Assembly: GCA_005800795.1 (NCBI GenBank)
Contig: SYEN01000227.1
Location: forward strand, 1 to 6,140
Direction of reading: 5' to 3'
DNA from: Burkholderiales bacterium
Lineage (GTDB): Bacteria; Pseudomonadota; Gammaproteobacteria; Burkholderiales; SG8-41
Length of the DNA stretch: 6,140 nucleotides
The translations under genes and the position numbers were made by a program. Within the stretch, counting starts at the first letter, position 1. Each line of letters opens with the position of its first letter. The notes below the pieces were generated by a model. It was not told the DNA's origin. It searched no databases and saw only the letters and a list, made by a program, of their open reading frames with translations. Shown piece after piece: positions 1 to 4,958 of the stretch.

Positions 1-624
1 ATCGTCGCCACGAATCACGTGCGTCATGGCCATATCAATATCGTCCACCACCACGCCAAAGTTGTAGGTGGGGATGCCGTCCGCGCGCATGATCACCAGA
101 TCATCAAGCTCGCTGTTGGCGATGGTGATGGGGCCTTTAATGACGTCATTCCACGTGACTTCACCGCTGTCGGGATTGCGAAACCGCAGCACCGGCTGCA
201 TGCCCGCCGGGGGCTTCAAGCCCGAACGTTGTACGTTTTCCGGGCGCCAGCGACCGTCGTAACGTGGCTTTTCGTTGCGCGCACGCTGGGCTTCGCGCAT
301 CACATCGAGTTCTTCACGCGTGGCGTAACACGGGTAGGCATGGCCGGTGCGCAGCAATTCGTCAGCCACAGCGCGATACCGCTCCAGCCGTTGCATCTGA
401 AAATAGGGGCCTTCGTAATCGAGGCTCAGCCACTGCATGCCATCAAGAATGGCCTGCACCGAGGCGTCAGTGGAACGCTCACGATCGGTATCCTCCACAC
501 GCAACACGAACGTGCCGCCAACTTTTTTGGCATAAGCCCAGCAAAACAGCGCAGTACGCGCGCCACCGATGTGCAAATAACCCGTGGGGCTGGGCGCGAA
601 ACGGGTACGGATCGGTGAAGGCAT
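1..624 (-). CDS. gltX: Glutamyl-tRNA synthetase, N-terminal part (cut by window edge)
   Basis: Charges tRNA-Glu with glutamate in the cytoplasm; a class I aminoacyl-tRNA synthetase. Reading the minus strand from ATG at 624-622 gives an open frame of 208 codons that runs off the left edge. It begins MPSPIRTRFAPSPTGYLHIG, which contains the class I HIGH-type signature (here HIGG, normal for GltX) near residues 17-20. Further hallmarks are RVEDTDRERS near residue 50, a RYDGRW segment, and VIRGDD at the edge, which normally precedes the Rossmann-fold second half. The KMSKS loop and anticodon-binding domain would lie outside the window (full-length GltX is about 460-500 residues). No clear Shine-Dalgarno precedes the ATG, but the FAPSPTG motif starts right after it, so the start is secure. 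It lies downstream of the Bug gene on the same strand, 109 bases away, and has its own promoter candidate. Confidence 0.97.
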   Translation of the reverse strand, partial: MPSPIRTRFAPSPTGYLHIGGARTALFCWAYAKKVGGTFVLRVEDTDRERSTDASVQAILDGMQWLSLDYEGPYFQMQRLERYRAVADELLRTGHAYPCYATREELDVMREAQRARNEKPRYDGRWRPENVQRSGLKPPAGMQPVLRFRNPDSGEVTWNDVIKGPITIANSELDDLVIMRADGIPTYNFGVVVDDIDMAMTHVIRGDD

Positions 625-657
625 ATGCGGCGTGTCAGGCTTCAGGAAAAAGCGCGC

Positions 658-686
658 ATTCTACGCGAAGCATCTGGCTTTGTCTT
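658..686 (-). promoter_or_regulatory. Sigma70-like promoter candidate for gltX
   Basis: On the minus strand, AAGACA (686-681; 4 of 6 to TTGACA) is followed after exactly 17 bases by TAGAAT (663-658; 5 of 6 to TATAAT). Transcription would begin near 651, leaving a leader of about 27 bases before the gltX ATG at 624. This would make gltX independent of the upstream CE4-Bug operon. Confidence 0.6.
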
Positions 687-698
687 GCAGTATTGCAA
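685..698. repeat. Short inverted repeat next to the gltX -35 box
   Basis: TTGCA (685-689), a 4-base loop, then TGCAA (694-698) form a perfect 5-bp dyad that overlaps the outer bases of the proposed -35 element of gltX. It could be an operator half-site pair or a weak hairpin behind the Bug gene. It has no adjacent T-run in the Bug direction, so it is not a convincing terminator. It may be chance in an AT-rich spacer. Confidence 0.25.
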
Positions 699-733
699 AA
701 ATATTCAATGAAAACAGATACTTATATATAACG

Positions 734-1690
734 CTATTTGTTCAGCCCCAAGCGTTCCACCGCACGCTTTTCTTCGTCGTAGGCGCGGCGCACCCACTTC
801 GCGTACTCCTCGCCCGCCATGTAATACGGGTCCATCGCGAAACGCTCCAGCACTTTCAGAAACGCCGGATCGTCTGCTGCTCGCTTGAAGGCATCGTGCA
901 GCACTTTCACAATTTTCGGATCCATGCCCTTCGGCCCGCCGATGCCCCACGGCGAGTTGGCGACGATGCCGTAAAGCTCCCTCAACGTCGGCACGTTCGG
1001 CGCCCGCGAAATACGCCCCGGGCTCCACATCACCAGCGGACGGACCTGCCCAGCCTCCACCAGTTCCCACGGCGGCGTGCCCGCAAGCACCTGCACATGC
1101 GAGCCGCGCAGCGCAACCACGGATTCAGCTGCTCCCTTGAACGGTACGTGCACCCAGTTAAGGCCCATCCGCTGCGACAGATCTTCCATCACCAAATGCA
1201 GGCTCGTGCCCGCTCCCGGGCTGGCATAACTGATCTTGCCGGGATTGGCTTTCACGAACGCCAGCAACTCGTCCCAGGTTTTCCACGGCGAATCGGCACG
1301 CACGCTGGTGCCAAACTGATAACCGGCGATGTTGAGAATCCACGTCAAATCGTTAATCGGATCAAACGCAGTTTTCACCATGTGCGGCAGTCGAAACACC
1401 CCCAGCGGCAGTTGCGACACGGTATAGCCGTCCGGCTTGGCAGTCGCCGCCATGTGCTGTGCAGCCAGCGCACCGCCGACGCCGGGTTTGTTCTCGACCA
1501 CCACGCGCTGACCGAGTTGTTTGCCCACGCTTTCGGCCAGCGCGCGCAGGGCGATATCCGAACCGCCGCCGGCCACCCACGGCACCAACAACGTGATCGG
1601 GCGCGATGGATATTGTCCCTGCGCGTGACACACACCAAACCCCGCGCTCGCCAGTACCGCGCCACACAACATTTGCCGTAAGAATTTCAT
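734..1690 (-). CDS. Bug-family tripartite tricarboxylate transporter substrate-binding protein
   Basis: Periplasmic solute-binding protein of the TctC/Bug type; family members bind small carboxylates or related compounds and deliver them to TctA/TctB membrane proteins or act as sensors. The 318 residues match the usual family length (about 320-330). Residues 1-23 form a signal peptide: MKFLRQ, a hydrophobic stretch, then CHA with cleavage likely before Gln24. Family hallmarks are YPSRPI at 27-32, LVPWVAGGGSD at 35-45 in the ligand loop, ENKPGVGG at 66-73, GTSLH at 161-165, and VPFKGAAES at 182-190. It is the second gene of an operon with the CE4-like hydrolase. Its strong ribosome binding site overlaps that gene's stop, so translation is probably coupled. 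No tctA or tctB gene is in the window, so it may be an orphan receptor, as is common for Bug proteins. The ligand cannot be predicted from sequence alone. Confidence 0.94.
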   Translation of the reverse strand: MKFLRQMLCGAVLASAGFGVCHAQGQYPSRPITLLVPWVAGGGSDIALRALAESVGKQLGQRVVVENKPGVGGALAAQHMAATAKPDGYTVSQLPLGVFRLPHMVKTAFDPINDLTWILNIAGYQFGTSVRADSPWKTWDELLAFVKANPGKISYASPGAGTSLHLVMEDLSQRMGLNWVHVPFKGAAESVVALRGSHVQVLAGTPPWELVEAGQVRPLVMWSPGRISRAPNVPTLRELYGIVANSPWGIGGPKGMDPKIVKVLHDAFKRAADDPAFLKVLERFAMDPYYMAGEEYAKWVRRAYDEEKRAVERLGLNK

Positions 1691-1695
1691 GATTT

Positions 1696-1702
1696 CTCCT
1701 CA
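1696..1702 (-). promoter_or_regulatory. Strong Shine-Dalgarno overlapping the upstream stop codon
   Basis: TGAGGAG on the minus strand (1702-1696) places GAGGAG five bases before the Bug ATG at 1690. Its first three bases are the TGA stop of the CE4-like gene. Ribosomes terminating on the first gene therefore release on the initiation site of the second, a classic arrangement for translational coupling. It is the only strong Shine-Dalgarno I see among the complete genes here. Confidence 0.85.
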
Positions 1703-2533
1703 ACCGTGCGGCTGACGCCGCTTGAATTCTTCCACCGCCTGATCCACCCGCATAAACACCGCGCCCTCGTTGCTTAACTGCCGGATCATACGCTCGATCA
1801 CCAGAATGCGATGCCCGCGGCCGCTGATAAACGGGTGGCAAGTGTACGTCAGTACGCCCCAGTCAACGTTTTCGCGCATGTAGCGAAAATCTTCCACCCA
1901 GTTTTGTTCGACGAGATGTGCATTTTTCAATCCCTGTCGCAACGAGGTTTCAGCCCGCACAAACTCATAGTGCGGCGAGTCATCGGTTGACCAATGTATC
2001 GGCATTTCCACCAGCGGGGTCTTGGTACCCAACACCGCCGGCTTTTCGAGTTCAATCACATCGCCCTGCCGCGCGTAGTACGGTGTGTAGTCGTCGCCCA
2101 TCATGCTGCTGTCGTACACAAACGCGTGTTTCAAAAAGAATTTCACTGAATGCGGTGACAAATCCCAAGACGGTGACCGGTAGCCGCGTGCATATTGGCC
2201 GGAGATTTTCCTGATCGATTCGTTGGCGCGAAACAGCTCGCGCTCCTCGTCTTCTGCACTCAGACTCGCCGGCGGCCGATGCGTCCAGCCGTGATGCGCC
2301 AATTCGTGGCCGGCATCAATGACAAGTTTCACTGCCTCGGGAAAGCTCTCGATGGTGTGTCCCGGCACATACCACGACGTCTGTATGTCGTAGCGGCGGA
2401 ACAACTCGATCAACCGCGGCGCCCCCACTCGCGGCCCGAATTCGCCGCGCGACAACCACGAAGGCCCCACCTGCCCGCGCGACATAAAGCCGGAAATACC
2501 GTCGAAATCGAAGGTTAGACAAACGATGTGCAT
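1700..2533 (-). CDS. NodB/CE4-type hydrolase (polysaccharide deacetylase family, HpPgdA/PuuE-like), cytoplasmic
   Basis: Metal-dependent amide or N-acetyl hydrolase of 277 residues with the NodB fold. Motif 1 is LTFDFD (6-11), with Asp9 as likely base and Asp11 as metal ligand. Motif 2 is HHGWTH (80-85), with His81 and His85 as metal ligands. Motif 3 is RGYRSPSW (116-123), and TCHP (231-234) supplies the late catalytic His. The SRG, PGHTIESFP (57-65) and DYTPYY (148-153) segments resemble H. pylori HP0310 (HpPgdA), an atypical CE4 whose closed active site suggests a small substrate, and the PuuE allantoinase group. Motif 1 starts six residues from the N terminus and there is no signal peptide, so the enzyme should be cytoplasmic, which argues against peptidoglycan as substrate. 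No other usable in-frame start lies upstream, and no Shine-Dalgarno is visible. First gene of the operon with the Bug protein; its leader carries heptad repeats. Exact reaction unknown. Confidence 0.9.
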   Translation of the reverse strand: MHIVCLTFDFDGISGFMSRGQVGPSWLSRGEFGPRVGAPRLIELFRRYDIQTSWYVPGHTIESFPEAVKLVIDAGHELAHHGWTHRPPASLSAEDEERELFRANESIRKISGQYARGYRSPSWDLSPHSVKFFLKHAFVYDSSMMGDDYTPYYARQGDVIELEKPAVLGTKTPLVEMPIHWSTDDSPHYEFVRAETSLRQGLKNAHLVEQNWVEDFRYMRENVDWGVLTYTCHPFISGRGHRILVIERMIRQLSNEGAVFMRVDQAVEEFKRRQPHG

Positions 2534-2540
2534 TTGTGCC

Positions 2541-2568
2541 GTGCAACGTGAGTCGTGAAATGTGAAAC
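2541..2568 (-). repeat. Four tandem heptads upstream of the CE4-like gene (left arm)
   Basis: Read toward the CE4-like gene (minus strand, 2568 to 2541) there are four consecutive 7-mers: GTTTCAC, ATTTCAC, GACTCAC and GTTGCAC. All end in CAC, and the two farthest from the gene match RTTTCAC exactly. The array ends exactly 7 bases before the ATG (2533-2531). It is the inverted counterpart of the array at 2638-2665; the two arms align at 21 of 28 positions as an inverted repeat with a 69-base core. Function unknown; it occupies the usual ribosome-binding-site position. Confidence 0.75.
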
Positions 2569-2577
2569 GTGGCGGAG

Positions 2578-2606
2578 TTGTGAGTTCAGCGGGCTAGTGC
2601 GATGAT
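2578..2606 (+). promoter_or_regulatory. Promoter candidate for the GGT-fold hydrolase
   Basis: TTGTGA (2578-2583; 4 of 6) and GATGAT (2601-2606; 4 of 6) are separated by 17 bases. Transcription would start near 2613, leaving a leader of about 60 bases that includes the right heptad array. The match is modest; the overlap with the minus-strand -10 candidate at 2602-2607 is the notable point. Confidence 0.3.
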
Positions 2607-2610
2607 AGCA
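2602..2610 (-). promoter_or_regulatory. Extended -10 promoter candidate for the CE4-Bug operon
   Basis: Minus strand TGCTATCAT (2610-2602) fits an extended -10 element (TGN followed by TATCAT, 5 of 6 to TATAAT). No good -35 hexamer lies at 16-18 bases, which extended -10 promoters tolerate. Transcription would start near 2595, giving a leader of about 60 bases that contains the heptad array. It shares bases with the opposing -10 candidate, so the two promoters would compete or be co-regulated. Confidence 0.4.
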
Positions 2611-2637
2611 AAAGGCGGCACACCACCTACACTGCGC

Positions 2638-2665
2638 ATTTCACTATTCACATTTCACGTTTCAC
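2638..2665 (+). repeat. Four tandem heptads upstream of the GGT-fold gene (right arm)
   Basis: Four consecutive 7-mers on the plus strand: ATTTCAC, TATTCAC, ATTTCAC, GTTTCAC. Three of the four match RTTTCAC. The array ends exactly 7 bases before the ATG at 2673, and those 7 bases are ACAAAAA. There is no Shine-Dalgarno. Number of units, unit length, orientation relative to the gene and distance to the start codon are all the same as in the left arm at 2541-2568. Confidence 0.8.
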
Positions 2666-2672
2666 ACAAAAA

Positions 2673-4241
2673 ATGGAACACCTCATACAAAACTGGAACG
2701 TACGCAAACCCGTTGCGCACACGCGCGCCGGCATTGTCGCCACGCAAAACCGAATTGCCGGTGAAGCAGGGGTCAAGATTCTGAAGGCAGGCGGCAATGC
2801 CGTCGATGCCGCCGTCGCCACGGGTCTGGCGCTGGCTGCCGTCGAGCCGTGGAACAGCGGCCTGGGTGGCGTGGGCTTTATGCTGGTGTATCTGGCCAAA
2901 GAAAAACGCGTGCAGGTGGTCGATTTCGGGCCCGTCTCGCCCGGCGCATTGAACCCTGCGGATTTTCCACTGACCGGCGGATTTACCAGCGATTTGTTCA
3001 CCTGGCCGACGGTGAAAGATGATCGTAACGTGCACGGCCCCAATTCCATTGCCGTGCCCGGCCACGTAGCCGGACTGTCACTCGCACTGGAGAAATTCGG
3101 CAGGTTCAAATTCCGCGATGTGATTCAGCCCGCCATTGCGCTCGCTGAACAAGGCATGGCGGTCGATTGGTATCTCACCTTGAAGGTCGCCATCAGCGCA
3201 AAGGAGTTGGCGCAGTATCCCAGTTCTGCCAACGTTTATCTGCCCGGCGGCTATCCGCCCGTCACACCCGCTGGCGCAAATATCGAACGCCTGCACCTCA
3301 AGGGCTTGGCAAAAACGATGCGGCGGCTGGCCGACGCCGGCCCGCGCGATTATTACGAAGGCGAAATCGCGCAAAGCATCGCGCGCGACATCAAAGCGAT
3401 GGGCGGCATACTGTCCGCTGACGATCTGAAGCGCTACCACGCGCGCATTGTCGATCCCATCAATACTGAATACCGCGGTGCGCAGCTGGCGCTGGCGCCC
3501 AATCTCACCGCTGGGCCTTCGATGCTGCAAACGCTTAACGATTTACGCGGTGTGCCATTTGGCAAAGGCGCGCCGGGCGCCGAGTCGTTCATGGCGTACG
3601 CCAAAGTGCTGCGCGACGCCTTTGCGGTGCGCCTCTCCACTATGGGCGATATCACTGCCGAAGGCGACGCGCGCGACCCGGCCTGCACCACACATTTCAA
3701 TGTGGTGGACCGCGAAGGCAATATGGTCGCGCACACACAAACGCTGCTGTCGGTATACGGCTCCAAAGTCGTGCTGCCGGAAACCGGCATCCTTATGAAC
3801 AACGGCATCATGTGGTTCGACCCCCGTCCCGGCACACCCAATTCACTCGGCCCCAACAAGCGCGCACTGACCAATATGTGCCCGGTCATTGCGCACAAGG
3901 ACGGCAAAGCGTGGTTCGCCATCGGCGCATCCGGCGGGCGCAAGATTTTCCCTGCCGTGCTGCAACTTACTTCGTTCATGATCGACCACGGCCTGAGTCT
4001 CGAAGACGCGTTTCACCACCCGCGCATCGATGCCAGCGGCGGCGATTTTGTGGGGGTCGATCCGCGCATGCCCGAAGCGGTCGTTCAAACACTCAAGGCG
4101 GAGTACCCTGCCAGCCTCACGGAACTAGTGGTGTACCCGACCAATTTCGCCTGCCCGAGCAGTGTGTATCAGGCGGCGGATGGCGAAAAATACGGGGTCT
4201 CTGACGTGATGTCGCCGTGGTCAGGCGCGGTGGCGGAATAA
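2673..4241 (+). CDS. Gamma-glutamyltranspeptidase-fold Ntn hydrolase, non-classical substrate
   Basis: 522-residue proenzyme of the GGT family that should self-cleave before Thr339 into large (about 338) and small (about 184) chains. Seen: GGNAVDAAVAT (40-50), GLGGVGF (63-69), CTTHFNVVD (338-346) with Thr339 as the N-terminal nucleophile, GPNKR (393-397), and GASGG (418-422) supplying the oxyanion glycines. Aligned by eye to E. coli GGT, the gamma-glutamyl contacts are replaced: Arg114 by Gly86, Asn411 by Leu359, Gln430 by Gly378, Asp433 by Trp381, Ser462 by Thr400, Ser463 by Asn401. The E. coli lid loop between FSAKPG and GPNKR is also shortened. There is no signal peptide, and the fold begins almost at residue 10, so it is likely cytoplasmic, unlike classical periplasmic GGT. 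It is probably an amidohydrolase or acylase, as in HpxW oxamate amidohydrolase or GGT-like acylases. The ATG at 2673 is the only usable start after an in-frame stop at 2595. Divergent from the CE4-Bug operon. Confidence 0.9.
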   Translation: MEHLIQNWNVRKPVAHTRAGIVATQNRIAGEAGVKILKAGGNAVDAAVATGLALAAVEPWNSGLGGVGFMLVYLAKEKRVQVVDFGPVSPGALNPADFPLTGGFTSDLFTWPTVKDDRNVHGPNSIAVPGHVAGLSLALEKFGRFKFRDVIQPAIALAEQGMAVDWYLTLKVAISAKELAQYPSSANVYLPGGYPPVTPAGANIERLHLKGLAKTMRRLADAGPRDYYEGEIAQSIARDIKAMGGILSADDLKRYHARIVDPINTEYRGAQLALAPNLTAGPSMLQTLNDLRGVPFGKGAPGAESFMAYAKVLRDAFAVRLSTMGDITAEGDARDPACTTHFNVVDREGNMVAHTQTLLSVYGSKVVLPETGILMNNGIMWFDPRPGTPNSLGPNKRALTNMCPVIAHKDGKAWFAIGASGGRKIFPAVLQLTSFMIDHGLSLEDAFHHPRIDASGGDFVGVDPRMPEAVVQTLKAEYPASLTELVVYPTNFACPSSVYQAADGEKYGVSDVMSPWSGAVAE

Positions 4242-4258
4242 CCCGACCAGCTGCACGC

Positions 4259-4819
4259 TCAGGATTTGTCCAGCGGCGGTGCGCCGCCAGACTCACCCAG
4301 ATCAATGTCCAGTGGCTCCTGCGTCGTGCTTTTCAAGCGCCGGCGGGTTTTTTCGAGCATGGTCACCACTTCGTTGTCGAACCAGCGCAAAAACGCCGGC
4401 GCTTCGCCATGTCGCGAAATCTCCGCCATGCGGCGCACCCCTGATTCCGACAAAAACGGCTCTTTCTTCGTCCCGCGCACGCAGTATTCCGTGGTGGCAT
4501 AGTGGCGAATACTGCGATCCACGTCCTTGTATCCCAATGCCTGACACATCGGCGCGGCCTCGAACCACGCACGGTTGCGAAACATGATCATGAGTATCTG
4601 CGTATAACCGTATCGAAACACGCGCGCATCGCTGTCGTAGGCATGCGCGCGCAGGGCCCGCGCCGAACCGCCAAAGAATCGCACGATATCGGGCGTGAAC
4701 ATCACACCGGCCACAGGCGCAATCAACACCGCCACCATCGCGAATACGAACTTGTCGCCCCAGTGATACGCCGCACCGAACACCGCGCCCACCAAGACCA
4801 GCTTCAACAAAAAATTCAT
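4259..4819 (-). CDS. Membrane-anchored Bro-N domain protein, function unknown
   Basis: 186 residues. Residues 3-19 and 23-42 are hydrophobic and look like a two-helix membrane hairpin joined by GDK. Residues about 63-160 read as a Bro-N domain: WFEAAPMCQALGYKDVD (85-101) matches the WF-x-A-x-D-V-C-x-A-L-GY core, SIRHY (103-107) the following IRxH segment, and LSESGVRRM (123-131) with AFLRWFDNEVV (142-152) the ISESG and FRRWV-EVLP segments. The tail after 160 is charged and Pro/Gly-rich. Bro-N domains are known from phage antirepressors and baculovirus BRO proteins and are usually soluble DNA-binding modules, so a membrane anchor is unusual. The gene converges on the Ntn hydrolase (17 bases between stops) and diverges from the oxidoreductase. 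No good Shine-Dalgarno; ATG at 4819 is chosen because it captures the first hydrophobic segment. Base composition resembles the neighbours, so recent phage origin is not evident. Confidence 0.8.
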   Translation of the reverse strand: MNFLLKLVLVGAVFGAAYHWGDKFVFAMVAVLIAPVAGVMFTPDIVRFFGGSARALRAHAYDSDARVFRYGYTQILMIMFRNRAWFEAAPMCQALGYKDVDRSIRHYATTEYCVRGTKKEPFLSESGVRRMAEISRHGEAPAFLRWFDNEVVTMLEKTRRRLKSTTQEPLDIDLGESGGAPPLDKS

Positions 4820-4853
4820 ACTCGCCGCCGCTATGCACCGGATAATCGTATGG

Positions 4854-4864
4854 CCCTGACAGGG
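4854..4864. repeat. Short dyad in the Bro-N / oxidoreductase intergenic region
   Basis: CCCTG, one base, CAGGG: an 11-base dyad lying 35 bases upstream of the Bro-N gene start. It could be a regulator half-site pair for that gene, but it is short enough to be chance. I found no convincing -10/-35 pair for the Bro-N gene in the 139-base intergenic region. Confidence 0.2.
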
Positions 4865-4918
4865 GTAAAATCACGCACCACCTAGACATTGTGACACATG
4901 CGCCGTTGGAATAAATAG

Positions 4919-4932
4919 TTGTTTTAAAACAA
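4919..4932. promoter_or_regulatory. Perfect 14-bp palindrome, operator candidate
   Basis: TTGTTTTAAAACAA is its own reverse complement. It sits in the 4820-4958 divergent intergenic region, 26 bases before the oxidoreductase start, and its left half supplies the proposed -35 hexamer of that gene. A dimeric repressor bound here would block the promoter. The sequence is AT-rich in a GC-rich neighbourhood, and no cognate regulator gene is in the window. Confidence 0.45.
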
Positions 4933-4948
4933 ATACTTACGGGATAAT
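4919..4948 (+). promoter_or_regulatory. Promoter candidate for the oxidoreductase, nearly leaderless
   Basis: TTGTTT (4919-4924; 3 of 6) and GATAAT (4943-4948; 5 of 6) are 18 bases apart. Initiation about 7 bases downstream would fall near 4955, only a few bases before the ATG at 4959. No Shine-Dalgarno is present before that ATG, which fits a leaderless or very short-leader transcript. Confidence 0.4.
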
Positions 4949-4958
4949 AACCCTTACC

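Noticed and set aside
19..618. 199-codon open frame on the plus strand
   Set aside because: It is antisense to gltX, whose minus-strand translation shows clear synthetase motifs throughout.
685..698. Terminator of the CE4-Bug operon
   Set aside because: The stem is only 5 A/T-rich base pairs and is not followed by a T-run in the direction of transcription; I list it only as a weak dyad.
584..1681. Long open frame of 365 codons on the plus strand across the Bug gene
   Set aside because: It lies antisense to a convincing signal-peptide-bearing Bug protein and the start of gltX; its product is rich in Arg and His with no recognisable motif, typical of a shadow frame in GC-rich DNA.
2541..2665. 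Repeats in the divergent region as a CRISPR array
   Set aside because: The units are only 7 bases, directly abutting without spacers, and the two blocks are inverted relative to each other.
2673..2760. Signal peptide on the GGT-fold protein
   Set aside because: The N terminus is polar (MEHLIQNWNVRKP), the family fold starts within about 10 residues, and an in-frame stop upstream leaves no room for a longer N-terminal extension.
3434..3979. 181-codon minus-strand frame inside the GGT-fold gene
   Set aside because: It is antisense to the catalytic block of the hydrolase, with a low-complexity Ser/Ala/Arg-rich product.
4273..4289. GGCGG-TGCG-CCGCC hairpin near the convergent gene ends as a terminator
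   Set aside because: It lies within the 3' coding part of the Bro-N gene, has no T-run, and the 17-base gap between stops holds no hairpin.
4302..4889. 195-codon minus-strand frame overlapping the Bro-N gene in another frame
   Set aside because: The Bro-N frame has coherent membrane and domain motifs; the alternative product is Arg/Gly-rich with no motif.
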